From Prostheceraeus crozeri (lineage: Eukaryota > Platyhelminthes > Polycladida > Euryleptidae): 64,000 nt of DNA. The DNA is taken from the NCBI GenBank assembly GCA_907163375.1, contig CAJQUW010008753.1:620001-684000 (forward strand), written 5' to 3'. Positions 1 through 10,747 of this stretch are shown here, one piece after another. The number at the start of each line of letters is the position of its first letter. The first letter of the stretch is position 1. The position numbers and the translations under genes are program-made. A model generated the notes under the pieces. It had not been told where the DNA came from. It saw only the letters and a program-made list of their open reading frames with translations, and searched no databases.

Positions 1-617
1 ACTCCTGTTCTAGATGTGGCTTTCTCTTTATATAAAAAATTATTAAACATTTCTTTCATCATTTCTCCTTGTTCTTCATTAAAACCTCGTAAAACATTAT
101 AACATTTAATAAAACAAAAATCTTCAGAAGGAATATAACAATATTCACCGAAATATTCTTTGATTCTATATTTCATATTAATCCCTGCCCCTCTATGCGA
201 TCTTTGTACTAACTTCATTCCAAAATCTTCATATTTAATATTACCTGTAAAAATCCATTCGTTAGCATCGGATTTCTCATCCAGATTCGAAAACCATATT
301 TTAAATGAATTTTTATTATAGAAGGTTACGTAAAAATTTTGAATTATATTTTCCTAATCTTTAATAACTTTTCCAAGTAAATTAATAATTTTACCATTTG
401 CTAAAAGTTTCCGCATATCATTTACTACATTAATAAAAGATACATTTTCATATTTAATTTCATTTGGATTAAATAAATTACGTAAATCATCACCAATTTC
501 ATCTTTAATTCTATCATCAAAAAAGATATCACTAATAGGAGTTTCTAATATTTCTTTTGTTCCACTTTTCTGTTTTTTAGTATTACGTCTAATACTACGC
601 CTAGTACGTTTCTGTTT
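1..617 (-). pseudogene. Fragment resembling the N-terminal region of a Maverick protein-primed DNA polymerase B
   Basis: On the minus strand this is a single frame apart from a TAG at 354-356. It follows a TAA at 618-620 and opens with an Arg/Lys-rich stretch. Near the left edge it contains the block YCYIPSEDFCFIKCYNV preceded by RSHRGAG. From my knowledge of the family, a Tyr-Cys-Ile-Pro / Cys-Phe-Ile-Lys-Cys block lies upstream of the exonuclease domain in one lineage of Polinton PolB proteins; no catalytic motif falls inside the window, so the call is tentative. It lies directly downstream of the penton gene on the same strand. In the right-hand element this position holds the packaging ATPase, and that element's PolB has a different N-terminus. 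The internal stop argues for a dead gene. The gene runs off the left edge. Confidence 0.4.
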
Positions 618-708
618 TTATATACGTTTACTACGTTTACTATTTTTATTTTTTTTTGTTTTTAAAGAAGAAGAAGAAAATTAAACTTCTCTAGCTTCGC
701 GTGGGAGT

Positions 709-1497
709 TTATACCTCCCGAACCAAAAGATCTATCATAATTTCTTCACCTCCAAAATTTATTTCTTGTCCTTTTTCATCAGTGATTCTCATGTTAATGT
801 TGTTAATAGTTTTTCTTGTAATAGGGAAATATATTAATGTTTGTGGAATTACATTTAATCTATAACCAATGGGTACAGTAAAAGCTGGAAAACTGAATAT
901 TAAATTTGATAATTTACCATTTATATATCCTCCTTCAATAATGTCACAATGTACAACAATTGAATTTATTTCAGTTATTTTTGGAATCTTCTCACCTAAA
1001 TGATAACCTTGACTATAAGTTTGTTTATTAAATCCTAATAGCTTTGACAATGATCTATCATGATTAAAATCAACTTGATGATTTTCGTCTAAAGTAAGAG
1101 AAAATTTATTAACTGCCGGTTCAACTGCAAAATGTAATTGTTTCTTATCTTTAAATGGTATACCTAAATGTCTCTTAATTTCATTTGATATTGATTCAAC
1201 TTCGTAAGAACCAGGAAGAAAAGTTAGTATTTTCCATGTTTTGCCTTTATCAGTAGAATATCTAAATTGATCATTCACATCTTTGATAACGTTTTGAATA
1301 GTGTTTAATGTAGAGAAACTAGTCAATGCAATTTGATAATTTTTATTTTGTTCCAAATGTAGAATGGGTTCTAAATTACAAGTGTGTGATGAAGTAGTTG
1401 TTATAATTTTTAACGTCGTACTAAATTTTGATGAACCCAAAATCTCTGTTAGATTTTCTAAATGATTATTAATTTTGTCTAAATCTGCTGAACACAT
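709..1497 (-). CDS. Penton-like minor capsid protein (left copy)
   Basis: A 262-aa protein, intact, with no signal peptide and a predominantly beta-type composition. The C-terminal part (Phe-Pro-Ala-Phe-Thr-Val-Pro near residue 205, then an INNINMRITDEKGQEINFGG block and a hydrophobic end) matches the pattern I know from Maverick/adintovirus penton-like single jelly-roll proteins, where a strand 'I.ITD..G..I.F.GE' closes the domain. It would form vertex capsomers. The start is preceded by CTAAAAAATG, the start context of almost every gene in the right element. The copy at 54077-54865 differs at only about six residues. The neighbouring conserved hypothetical gene lies upstream on the same strand, separated by a 13-bp tandem repeat absent from the other copy. 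The role rests on pattern and context, not on an alignment. Confidence 0.6.
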   Translation of the reverse strand: MCSADLDKINNHLENLTEILGSSKFSTTLKIITTTSSHTCNLEPILHLEQNKNYQIALTSFSTLNTIQNVIKDVNDQFRYSTDKGKTWKILTFLPGSYEVESISNEIKRHLGIPFKDKKQLHFAVEPAVNKFSLTLDENHQVDFNHDRSLSKLLGFNKQTYSQGYHLGEKIPKITEINSIVVHCDIIEGGYINGKLSNLIFSFPAFTVPIGYRLNVIPQTLIYFPITRKTINNINMRITDEKGQEINFGGEEIMIDLLVREV

Positions 1498-1526
1498 TTT
1501 TTAGTTAAAAATTTTGAATAAATATT

Positions 1527-1604
1527 ACAGATAAAAATCGTAGATAAAAATCATAGATAAAAATCATAGATAAAAATCATAGATGAAAATCATAGATAAA
1601 AATT
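1527..1604. repeat. 13-bp tandem repeat (about 6 copies)
   Basis: The unit TAGATAAAAATCA repeats about six times between the penton-like gene and the upstream hypothetical gene. The equivalent spacer in the right element (54000-54076) lacks it, so the array arose or was lost after the two copies separated. Confidence 0.85.
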
Positions 1605-2436
1605 AGAAACAACATATTTCAGCTACACTTTTATAATCCTCTTCATTTAGAATCTTCTTTTCTAACAGTCTTTTCAATATAGCATGAATTTCATTGAAAC
1701 TAGAATTATGACCTTCTTTTATCGCGGATATTAAAATATTTAATCTATTTAGTAATTCTTGTGGATCATCTGGTAAAAATATGGTTGTTTCTGTTTCTGT
1801 TTTCTGTTTTTCAGATAAACCTTTCCCTACTTTAACTCCCGTTGATAATAAATTTTCTAATTGTTTATAACGTCTAAGAGATTTTACTGCACCAACTCTA
1901 TCTAACATAGCTTTATATTTTATGAGATCTTCTACAGCATAATTATTTAAATCTGCTCCTCTTAAAAGATCAACAAAATTTCTATCTAAATTAAAAGGAT
2001 ATTTATCTGGTGAAAAAATTAAACGTCGAAAAGGTTGTGGAAATATTTCTTTTTGTCCGAGATAAAATCTAGGTATTGTTTTTCCATCTATAAATGAAAT
2101 AGAATGTTCAAATTGCATAGATTTTGGTAATTTCTTATTAATGTTTGATTCTAGTAATCCATAGTCATCTAATATAGTTTTGTGCTCTGGATCTGTTATA
2201 TCAATTTGTTTATCATTATTTGTACTTTCTTTTTCAAGAGTTTTAAATGGTTTCATAGTTTTTTCAAAATCAGTTTTTACTTGCTCGGTTTGCTGCATTT
2301 TTTCAAACATATCAGATTGAATACCAGCTTTTATCATTCTATGTTGAAGATGATTTTCTTTCATAATATTTCTTTGTTTTATTAACTCTTCTAATTGTTT
2401 TATTCTTTTAAAATTATCAGCTCTAATTTTATCCAT
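1603..2436 (-). CDS. Maverick conserved hypothetical protein (left copy, intact)
   Basis: 277 aa from the Met at 2436; an upstream in-frame Met at 2502 would overlap the neighbouring gene and is less likely, because 2436 has the TTTAAAAATG context. Residues 1-70 are Lys/Glu-rich and probably helical or coiled coil. A central block reads GKTIPRFYLGQKEIFP, followed by a Leu/Tyr-rich region. I recognise this general layout (a charged helical N-terminus, then a block with conserved Tyr/Leu and 'Y..IL.R') as a recurrent uncharacterised Polinton protein. No function is known to me. The right copy (53188-53950) stops about 24 codons early. It sits between the membrane protein and the penton gene, so a virion or assembly role is plausible but only by context. 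Confidence 0.6.
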   Translation of the reverse strand: MDKIRADNFKRIKQLEELIKQRNIMKENHLQHRMIKAGIQSDMFEKMQQTEQVKTDFEKTMKPFKTLEKESTNNDKQIDITDPEHKTILDDYGLLESNINKKLPKSMQFEHSISFIDGKTIPRFYLGQKEIFPQPFRRLIFSPDKYPFNLDRNFVDLLRGADLNNYAVEDLIKYKAMLDRVGAVKSLRRYKQLENLLSTGVKVGKGLSEKQKTETETTIFLPDDPQELLNRLNILISAIKEGHNSSFNEIHAILKRLLEKKILNEEDYKSVAEICCF

Positions 2437-2438
2437 TT

Positions 2439-3320
2439 TTAAAATATAATATTTGAATTTTGTGGTAACATTGGAATACAGCAAAAACATTTTACTGAAC
2501 AAATTATTTTTTTATTGCTTTGTTGTTTGACATCTTTTCGTTTAAAGTTTTCTCGGTTAAAGTTTTCTCGTTTTAAGTTTTTGTTTAATAAAGTTCTGTT
2601 TAATAAAGTTTTGCTTAAATTTTCGCTTAAAGTTTTTAGCTCTTCTAAAAAAATTTTGTCATTTTCTTCATTAGAAATTTTACCATCACTAAAAGTTTTA
2701 CCATCCTGTCTATTCTTGTCATCAACTTTTTCTGACTGTAATTGAAAGGTTTGATTTACTTCATTAGCTATTTGATCAAATTTTTCAATCTCATCTAACG
2801 TAATAACATTATCATCACATACTCTTTGAAAGTAGTAATGTAGTTTATCATAGACTTCTTTAATATGTAAATGCTTAGTTTTTAATGATTTTCGTTTCTT
2901 AGTTATTAAAGATTTATCTAACATTGTAACAAGTGAAGTTGCAAAAACACCCGTACCTGTTAAAGCTGTAGCAACTACTGGAATTACTAAAACACCTGAA
3001 GATATAACAATTGTTAAAGCACCTAAACTTATTGTTAAGAATATGCCAATTCCTTGTGTTACATTCTTAACTTTAGTCCATCTCTTTCTTAATTTTTTAT
3101 AATGCTCTAATCTTAATAATAATTGAGATTCCTTATCTTTCATATACCTAACTCTATCTTTGTGTTTTTCTTTATTCATTTTTTCAATGTTAATCTTTTC
3201 AATGTCCATTAAAGTAGAACTACGTTCATATGATAACGAAGGATATATTCTTGCGGTTTCTTCCATTTTTGTTTCTTCCATTTTTGTTTCTTCCATTTTT
3301 AAAGAAATATTATTAGTCAC
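2439..3320 (-). CDS. Maverick membrane protein with paired hydrophobic segments (left copy)
   Basis: 293 aa. The N-terminus carries a repeated MEETK pentapeptide (three MEET units here, two in the right copy), then a charged helical region. Two adjacent hydrophobic stretches follow at about residues 90-135 (rich in Gly, Val, Ile, Thr), with a Lys-rich charged region after them. The C-terminal third is Asn/Lys/Leu-rich with repeated 'LLN(R/K)' units. The two hydrophobic segments suggest a membrane-associated protein; similar two-segment proteins recur in Polintons but I know no function. Its stop is three bases from the start chosen for the next gene. The right copy has lost an A in an A-run and so ends earlier. 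The tail of this ORF after about residue 245 is low-complexity. Confidence 0.6.
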   Translation of the reverse strand: MTNNISLKMEETKMEETKMEETARIYPSLSYERSSTLMDIEKINIEKMNKEKHKDRVRYMKDKESQLLLRLEHYKKLRKRWTKVKNVTQGIGIFLTISLGALTIVISSGVLVIPVVATALTGTGVFATSLVTMLDKSLITKKRKSLKTKHLHIKEVYDKLHYYFQRVCDDNVITLDEIEKFDQIANEVNQTFQLQSEKVDDKNRQDGKTFSDGKISNEENDKIFLEELKTLSENLSKTLLNRTLLNKNLKRENFNRENFKRKDVKQQSNKKIICSVKCFCCIPMLPQNSNIIF

Positions 3321-3339
3321 ATGTTATATTTTAAAAACC

Positions 3340-3660
3340 TAAAAGATGGATAAAATTCATGAATTTGAAATTCTCAACTTTTATGATTTTTGGTGTCCGG
3401 TTTTACATGACCTGGAACGGTCATGATTTTGGCGGGGGTGAAAATTGTAATTCTCAAATTTTGAGATTCTTAACTTTTCTGATTTTTTCGGTGTCCTGGA
3501 ACGGTCATGATTTAAGCAATGAAAAATGTCATAATCACAAATTTGAGATTCTTTACTTTTATGATTTTCGGTGTCCTGGAACGGTCATGATTTTAAGGGT
3601 GAAAATTGTAATTCTCAAATTTTGAGATTTTGAAAAATTTGAAAAATTGGGTATTTTTAA
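3340..3660 (-). repeat. Maverick terminal repeat zone with GACCGTTCCAGGACACC motif
   Basis: On the plus strand the string GTGTCCTGGAACGGTC recurs around 3489 and 3571, with a degraded copy near 3393, embedded in AT-rich text that includes 'TCAAATTTTGAGA'. The same units appear in the opposite orientation at 51741-52330. I take this as the subterminal or terminal repeat zone of the left element. Confidence 0.75.
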
Positions 3661-3764
3661 AAACGCTTAAATTTTCGCCCTTCGGTCTTCGGCCACGTGA
3701 AATTTGAAGTCTACCTAAATTTTTGAAATTTTTGAAATTTTGTTTTTTGAAAAAACCCCGCAAA

Positions 3765-3830
3765 AGTGTGACATCCGGCGCAAGCGAAGCGAAGCAAAGC
3801 GAAGCGAAGCGTCGCGCCGGATGTCACACT
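3765..3830. other. 66-bp GC-rich hairpin, probable Maverick terminus
   Basis: AGTGTGACATCCGGCGC at 3765-3781 is the exact reverse complement of the bases at 3814-3830. The 32-nt loop repeats GAAGC/AAGCG. It stands in AT-rich DNA at the outer side of the repeat zone and no similar hairpin exists at the equivalent place beside 51741. Position and AG...CT ends suit a Maverick terminus; that is inference. Confidence 0.6.
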
Positions 3831-4493
3831 ATGTACTACTTAGCATATTTTTTTTACTCGGGTATGATAGCAATTTTAGGAAACACTATCAAGTGTGCAT
3901 ACTTGACTGCTATACATATCATTAGTAAGATATAGGCCTAGGAATTAGCACAATATCAATTGCTTGGCGGGTTTGCTTCAGTGTCAATTTCTTGCTTTCG
4001 TCATTTTCATACGTGTGAAAAATACCTACATTTTCTGTTAATTATCAAATAAAAATATTGATAGGTTTCTCAAGCTGTTGTTTGTTATCTTTTATAACAA
4101 TTCATATCGTTCCTCTTTTGCAGAAAGTGGTCCAGAGTTATTAGCGGTTGTAGTTTTGAAGAAATATGCTTTCAAAGTGGAGTACTTTAATTTGGAAAAG
4201 TGCTTAAAATTAAGCACTTTTGTACCTATCTTTAAAGGCAGATTTCCATCTTCCAGCTGCTGGTGAGCGCTAGCCGCTTTGGGATGTCACCAAACATTAC
4301 CCAAATAAAAAATCCTAAAAGTTAATCCACCTTGACGGCTTTAGTTGCAGAACTAGATAAAAAATACGAAATTTTGGCTCCTTGAAAAATTGACTTCTAA
4401 AATCAACGTGTTGAAAATTCATGATATCAGTTTCATAAAAACGGTTGCATTACACAAATCGGCTATTTTGATCATTGTTAACAAAATAACAGG
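3831..4493. other. Intergenic segment without a supported gene
   Basis: Only short chance frames are present. I see no splice-bounded exon or repeat. It separates the left Maverick piece from the 17.2-kb unit. Confidence 0.6.
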
Positions 4494-4680
4494 GTTACAC
4501 TGGTCGTCCAAATTGCGATGAGTGTTGCAATTAATATACGCAATTTGTTGTAGTTAAGTTGCAACAAATTACAATAATTGGGATTTGAACAAATTTAATA
4601 TGTTGCAACTTAAGTGTATCTGTTGCAATTTTTCGCAAAACAAATTGCAATTTTCTCAATTGTTGAATGCAATTTCTTAC
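4494..4680 (+). repeat. CACTA-1 left terminus and subterminal repeats
   Basis: Terminal GTTACACTGGTCGTCCAA is followed by many copies of TTGCAA, GTTGCAA and TTGCAATT in both orientations up to about 4680. Subterminal short repeats are the usual transposase-binding sites of CACTA elements. From 4680 to 5592 I see nothing supported. Confidence 0.7.
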
Positions 4681-5592
4681 CGCTACTTATATCCAAAATT
4701 CGTTTATTTTACATGTTAATTCTCAATTCTAGGAAAATGGATAATAGGAAAAGACTGAAAAAAAGCAAAGTATATGTTATCAGATTTATTTGTTCTCCGA
4801 TATTCAAGCTCCTTCATAATCCTTAAGTTTTAGAGGAACAAATTCTAATCATATTTTTTCAAAGTGTCATAGAATAGTTTTAGTTTAGCAACACACCAAA
4901 AATGCTAGTGGTGAATTGTATACCTACAGTAACTGCGGTATTTTTTAAACAAATGCGGATTTCGATACAGGTTTTAAAATAATAGGTTTTTAATTATAAT
5001 ATAAAATTCATAGTGGGTACAAAAAGCTGAATTCTTTAGATAGACACGTAGGGTGAAAATAGACGCTTGCCTACAATTTTGGAAACGGTTCCTGTTATTG
5101 TCATAACACTTTTAGAATACAATTAACGTATTAGAGTTTGTTCCTCATAATATTGACTTATTACATGAAAGCAAATGTCACAGAAGTACAACACATATAA
5201 AAGAACATAAAAATCTAGTAATATACATCTCTAATAAACACCTCTTGACGATACCGCATGTGCATTGTGCAGGTGAGAACTATACAGTCGTTTGATATCG
5301 TACCGTGATGTAGAAAACACAGCTTTCATGTCAGATGAAGATCGTTTTTGATCTTCATGTAAGACCATCTATCTGAAATATTCTATCATTGTAAAGAATA
5401 CCGGCATTATCATTATTATTCAAGGTTAGTCTAGAGAGTGTACTAACTGTAGCATCAGTATATGTAATCAATTCAATGTATAGTATATTATTGCAAGACG
5501 TTCAGTATAAGATTCATGTACACTATGAGAGACCTTTACCACGGCGCTTATTAGAGAAGTATCCGTAATGTAACAATCCAAGGGTCCAGTTA

Positions 5593-7517
5593 TCAATTAT
5601 ATTCTTGAATCGCCTTACATGGCATAACCAACAGTAAGGACGAATCAGTGCTGGGATCTACATTACGAAATACTACACAGGGGTTCAAAATATTATCGAA
5701 CACTATTTCTTTACATACGCCAGTAGGACGGACAAAGTAATAAAATGTCTGATTATTCATTATGTCTATTACTCGTTGAGGAACATCTGTTAAGCTCATG
5801 GAATCAAAATCAAACATTGCATGATCACAAATTTCAAGTAAATTTACAACGGCCTTGATTCTCGAAGGGGCTGGAAGAAAGTCTAGTACTTCTACAAATT
5901 TACAATAACAAATTTGGGATATTTCATACACCGTAGTGAGATTTTTCGATCTACTTCTACATGCATTTGAATAAAATCTCAATGTCCCACAAATTACGAT
6001 ACCATTTTTTACAATTGCTTCACTATTACTTCTAGACCTTTCTGTTGACTTCGAAGTTGGTAATGCTTTTAAAATAGCACGTTTTTGCTCAAAATCGGTA
6101 ACATTTAGAAAACATTTACAGTGTTTTAAAATTGACAATTTTTCACAGATTTGTTTCATGTGATGTCTAGTTCCCTGGGATACAAGCTTCATTACAAAAA
6201 ACTGATGCTCAAAAGAAAACATGGAACAAAATGGTAATGCCCCAAATTGATTGACTTGTTCACTTAAATGCAAGTGTAAATGCATATTCAAAGTACACAT
6301 TTCATTGTCGTACAACGCACGAATTCGTGAATGAAAATAACTGAATAATATTTCGATTTCGCCACTCGAGGTCCTAGCCATTGGTGAGTAACATAACTGG
6401 GATGCCACAGAAAACACTAAAAAATGGAAAGCGTATTCATTCTTCAAATTAAATTTGTTCAGAAGAGAAAAATATACTGTTGGAACACAAAAATAGAAAA
6501 CGAAATTCATAAAATCTCGAGCTTTCCAAAACGAAAAATCTTTAGTGGGTTTAGGAGGCCCTATAAAATGTGGGAGAAGCACACGCTGATTAATGGAATC
6601 ATAGTGTTCTGTATGTCGTCCTAAATAATAAATATTTCTGTACGACGAAGTACCTATCAATTTCAACAGAATAGATTTACCACAATTTTCGAAAAGAAGA
6701 TGCAGTGGGTCTAGCAAGACATGGGAGGATATTGGCAAAAACCCGTTTAAGAACGAGAAGCCTTTTACTCCAAAAATCTGCGTATTTACTTCTGCGGCTA
6801 AAGAACTGAATTCGTAAAACATTGCATCAGACACGGGTTCTCGTATTCCACCGTATTTTCGGCTGTGTCCCCTTCCAACTTTATGTACAGTTCCAGGTGC
6901 ACAACAATACAGACAGCCAAATTTTCCGTTGAATTGCACATGGTTCATTATACTTGCCATTGCAGGCAAATCGAACACTGCCGAATACAACACATCCTTG
7001 ATATTGATAGTCAATTTATCTAAATTGATTTCCACAGTTTTATTTATAATTGAATCGTTTATAGATAGCTTCTCAGAAATGATGACCAATCCGGTTTGTG
7101 CTTTCCTGCCCATAGATAAAATAGAATGATGTTCTCCTTCGTAGATCTAATATCCAACGGTAAATCTAACACAGTGGCGTGCAGAGCCCAAAGAGAATGC
7201 TTCTTGTATCGGTATAACTGACCGCCATCGGCTGAGAAATGCAGATGTATAATGAGTGGGTCTCTCAGATCAATATCACTGGATGAACAGAGGATGTCTC
7301 CATTTCCCGAAAATAACACATTCCGATATGACAGAATAGTATCATAGTGTTGTATAATAATCAAACGTATTTGATGTAACACATCGAAAGCAGCCACTTG
7401 CTTAATATCATCTTCTTCAAATTGAAATTAAGGTGTATCTTCAATAAAGAGAGACTTCTTTATCAATCTGTTGATACTCTTCCAAGTGAGACGCACATGA
7501 TGAAGAAGTCCTGCAGC
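5593..7517 (-). pseudogene. CACTA/EnSpm transposase, C-terminal part (broken)
   Basis: Shows the animal EnSpm transposase signature: FDLPAMASIMNHVQFNGKFG with paired Cys (CLYCC) and PGTVHKVGRGH, then DPLHLLFE, and further on HLHLSEQVNQFGALPF followed by FSFEH. These match, in order, the same landmarks in the 659-aa transposase at 43603-46144. The exon begins near 7517 after a clear acceptor (pyrimidine tract, TTGCAG). A TAA at 7428-7430 lies in frame, and the frame changes by one base near 7060-7100 (LWAGKHKP in one frame, LVIISEKLSIN in the next). Upstream exons are at 14057-14459 and 15516-15595. It would have cut and joined the termini at 4494 and 21703. Inactive in this copy. Confidence 0.8.
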
Positions 7518-8774
7518 CTGCAAGTAAAACAGAAAATCAGCTAGGCTCAATTTATTATTCTATGTGTCAGCGTTTGGTGCTTTAACGGTCATTCTCTCAC
7601 ATAAATAAGACAATTTTGATGCTTAGGCATTTTCTCCAGTCAACAATGGTAAAGAGAATTATGATACTTTATTTACTAAATTCTTAAACTTCATACGCAA
7701 AATATTATGGGACTAAACGATCTAGTCTAGAGCCATATTTTCAATTACGGAAAACATTTTTGCCTTAAAGATGAAAAAATGGGCTAAAAACGTGCTCTCC
7801 AAAATCATTTATTTGGATTTCATTGCGTTTCAGCACTTACATAGATCGTGAATTAGATTAAGATCAACCGCACTAAAGTGCGAGTACTTTACCGGCACGT
7901 GTGCTACTATTGATTTGCATTAGTAAACTATAGAACATGAAGAATCATGATTTTTCCTCTGAACGAGATTTTCCAATTTTTTGTTACGTACTCTAAGCTT
8001 ATTTAAATTTGAAGTTATTATCTGCACAGGTTTGGCAAAAAGATTCTAGTCTGACTGACTGGAAATATAGTTTGAAATATCAAATTTCGTCAACTAGGTA
8101 ACACCTTTTATTACCGCTTTCTAAAATTGGAAATACGTCCGCGTCCACAGGTTTTCAAAATCATCATGAAAACCATTAACACTTTCACTAATATGAGTCA
8201 TGAGTCACACAAACTCGTATGTCATTTAATTCATGAGTGATTCCAAAAACAGGTGAAATAGGCTACCGGTAGCTTTAAGCACACTAAGCGAAGACAACTT
8301 ATTTTTAGAAATATCGGTTTTTGTTTCTCTTTTCGTTCATAATGATGGTTTTATTTCTTAGAAATATCACGCTAGCAGCTAACAAGGTCTCCGGCTTGGC
8401 TTAAGGAATTTTTGGTTGGCTAACGTAACCTCGGAGGTTCCCTATACCGCTTTCCTTCTGCAGTTTCGACGTTAGCTTTGAAGCATTGATGTAGAAAGGG
8501 GAAGATAACGCAGTCTCGCGAGAAAGTGAAGCCAGCGGTTGACACTGGCGATCGTGTAAGAGTGGCAGAAAGTGAACGGGCGTTAGCTTCCCTAAATCAG
8601 ACAGTCTCAAACGCGCATCTAAGCATTGTCTGTATGTATTTCTGTACTTATCATTGAAGTACATAAGAAAATTCCCTTCACTTCGCTATCTTATATAGAC
8701 CCATAGCAAATGTTATCTGAAACATACACTCGTACGTACAGCGGATAGGCTGAAATGTTGTTAAAACATCACTG
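7518..8774. other. Intron-like or spacer sequence
   Basis: No supported gene. An 87-codon frame at 8401-8664 (minus) has no recognisable motif and I do not call it. The segment separates the CACTA-1 transposase exon from the nested P-like transposase. Confidence 0.5.
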
Positions 8775-10554
8775 TCACAATCCTCGAAAAAGGATTAATT
8801 TATTGGAAGTTTGGCGCGAAGGATGGCTCATATTCAAAATACTTCTCTGGAAATACATTTTTCCATATCTAAGAAGGCGAACACGCACGTAGTAATTCGC
8901 AATCTTGCGCATTAACTTTGAAACATGGTCATTTTCAAATCCAAGCTCAAAATCACAAGCATGTGACAAAAATAGCAATGGAAATGCTTTACTCCTAGGC
9001 AAAGATTTCATGACAAGATATTCTATTTTCAAGTCAACATACTTTGTAGTTGGCAGTTTTGAGCCATCATACTTTGGCAAAAAGCAACGAAAGGCCTTTT
9101 CACAGGCTTTTACTACAAGATAAACACCAACGGATGGGATTTTCAGGCCTCCAACGTTTTTTCTGCAATAAAAATTTTGCACATGGCAGTACCTGAGGCA
9201 AAGGATCTCCCTCCTGATGGAAAAGTGATGCACGACAATCATCACAATCAATCTTCGACTCAAGAGTCCTGGAAATGAATCCGGATACGTAATATAGAAC
9301 ATTATCACGCCAATCAACATCGTTAAAAACATTGCTGTATGAAAAAAAATTATAAAGATGATCCGAAAGAACACCACAACTATTTCGAAATTCTTCCGTC
9401 TGAGTTATTTTGCTGAGAACATCATTCTGGTTCTTCCTACTACGGCTGAAATTCAAACAGTCAATATCATTTTCAAAAGAAATGACGTTAGCGTAGGGAG
9501 AGGGCTTGAGATAGTTAGTCATCAAAACAGTGCGAATAGCATACATAAAATGTTTGACGGAAGGATTAGTGTTCCATCCACCGTGTCGGCGAATTTTGCT
9601 GAAAAATAACTCCAGATGATCCTGCGATACTTTATAAGTAAGAAAATATTTGTATTCACACTCAGTCAATAGATGTTCAGCAAGCCTTTCTACAGAAGAA
9701 ATTGTGATGAGGAAGCCCGATACGAAACATTTTCGTGGTGTATCACTGATAAACTTTCCGTCAACAGTTTTTAGCGACTGCAAATACGATCGAGCGACCG
9801 AGAAAAAGTTTCTCCAAACCTCTGCATTTTCCAGGCGCAATGGTGCCTTCAAGGCGAAACCAAAAGGGTTTCTGGAATTGAGGACATCAAACAAATCATT
9901 AATTATGCGAATGAACTTCGTAGTCGCTTTACTGCCTGAAAACTGAGGAAGACCAATATCATCTAAAAAGTCAATAGCATCGGCGACACTTTTGCTCAAT
10001 GTTTGAGCACCTAACCTCACTTTCATAATCGCACGTTTATAATGTATGTGCATTTTACCCAATTTGTTGGCTAATACCAAGGAATCGGTTTGTTGCAACT
10101 GATGAAGCCGCTCAATATAAATCCATTTTATGGTCTCGGTCTGCCCAGCTTCATTAGTTCGAGTCAAAATAGCATAATCATGCAGCAGATTGCGACCAAG
10201 TTTCAAAAGATGGCAAGCATCAACGATCCAATAAACTTTATCACTGTTCACAAAAAATGAGTGATCGGTGGTATTGGTCGCCATGTTGGCGCCAAGACAT
10301 TGTCCAGCTTTGAAATTGGCAGCAAGACCATCAGATACCACAGCTTTGACATGAATACCAAATTCGTAAGCTCTGTGGATTGTATCGCGTATAACGGATG
10401 CAAGCATGAACTTTTGACATGATCAGTGAAAAAATATGCCACTGGGATTTTCCATCTCCCACGTAGACCAACAAGTTGCAAAACCAGTGCACTAGTCGCA
10501 GTAGTTTCGGGAATCGGCCCACCACCATAATCCTCGCCGCCAATAAACATCCCT
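8775..10554 (-). pseudogene. P-element/THAP9-like transposase, catalytic exon (frameshifted)
   Basis: Encodes GGEDYGGGPIPETTATSALVLQ, then MLASVIRDTI, VVSDGLAANFKAG (second acidic catalytic residue), a DACHLLKLGRNLL block and DHLELFFSKIRRHGGWNTNP, the THAP9/P hallmark holding the third acidic residue. The C-terminal part contains CDDCRASLF and GGLKIPSVGV. The acceptor ...ATTACAG at about 10555 joins in frame to the donor of the upstream exon (reads SSR|GMFIGG). Two one-base breaks are visible: near 10407-10412 (before MLASV) and near 9160-9180, where an A-run separates LLQK from NVGGLK. Intact THAP9-like proteins are about 800-900 aa, so nearly all of the protein is present, but broken. It was probably mobile fairly recently, as splice sites survive. 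Confidence 0.85.
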
Positions 10555-10747
10555 CTGTAATGAGGAATTACTCTAATTGATTGACACGATCAAATAAGAG
10601 TACGGATAGTGCGTATACATGATCAATAATTTAATAAAAAATGCTTATTATAGGAAAAGTAAGATTAAATTCATATATGCTGCGATGCACTCGATAGATA
10701 CAATACTTATTTTCGATTATAGATTAAAAGTTTCATATGCTACTTAC

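Larger units (their letters stand above)
1..3830 (-). mobile_element. Maverick/Polinton-like element, inner end (left piece)
   Basis: Minus-strand genes for a PolB-like fragment, a penton-like protein, a conserved hypothetical protein and a membrane protein lie in the same order as in the element at 51741-64000, which is on the other strand. They are followed by a zone repeating the motif GACCGTTCCAGGACACC (on the minus strand) and a 66-bp hairpin. The element continues beyond the left edge. The likely terminus is the hairpin ending at 3830. No integrase gene is visible. The family call is from gene content; the terminus is inference. Confidence 0.7.

Noticed and set aside
2182..2385. Plus-strand frame rich in Phe/Ile
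   Set aside because: Antisense shadow of the conserved hypothetical gene; its mirror at 53240-53443 is likewise a shadow.
8401..8664. 87-codon minus-strand frame
   Set aside because: No motif or splice support; likely chance.
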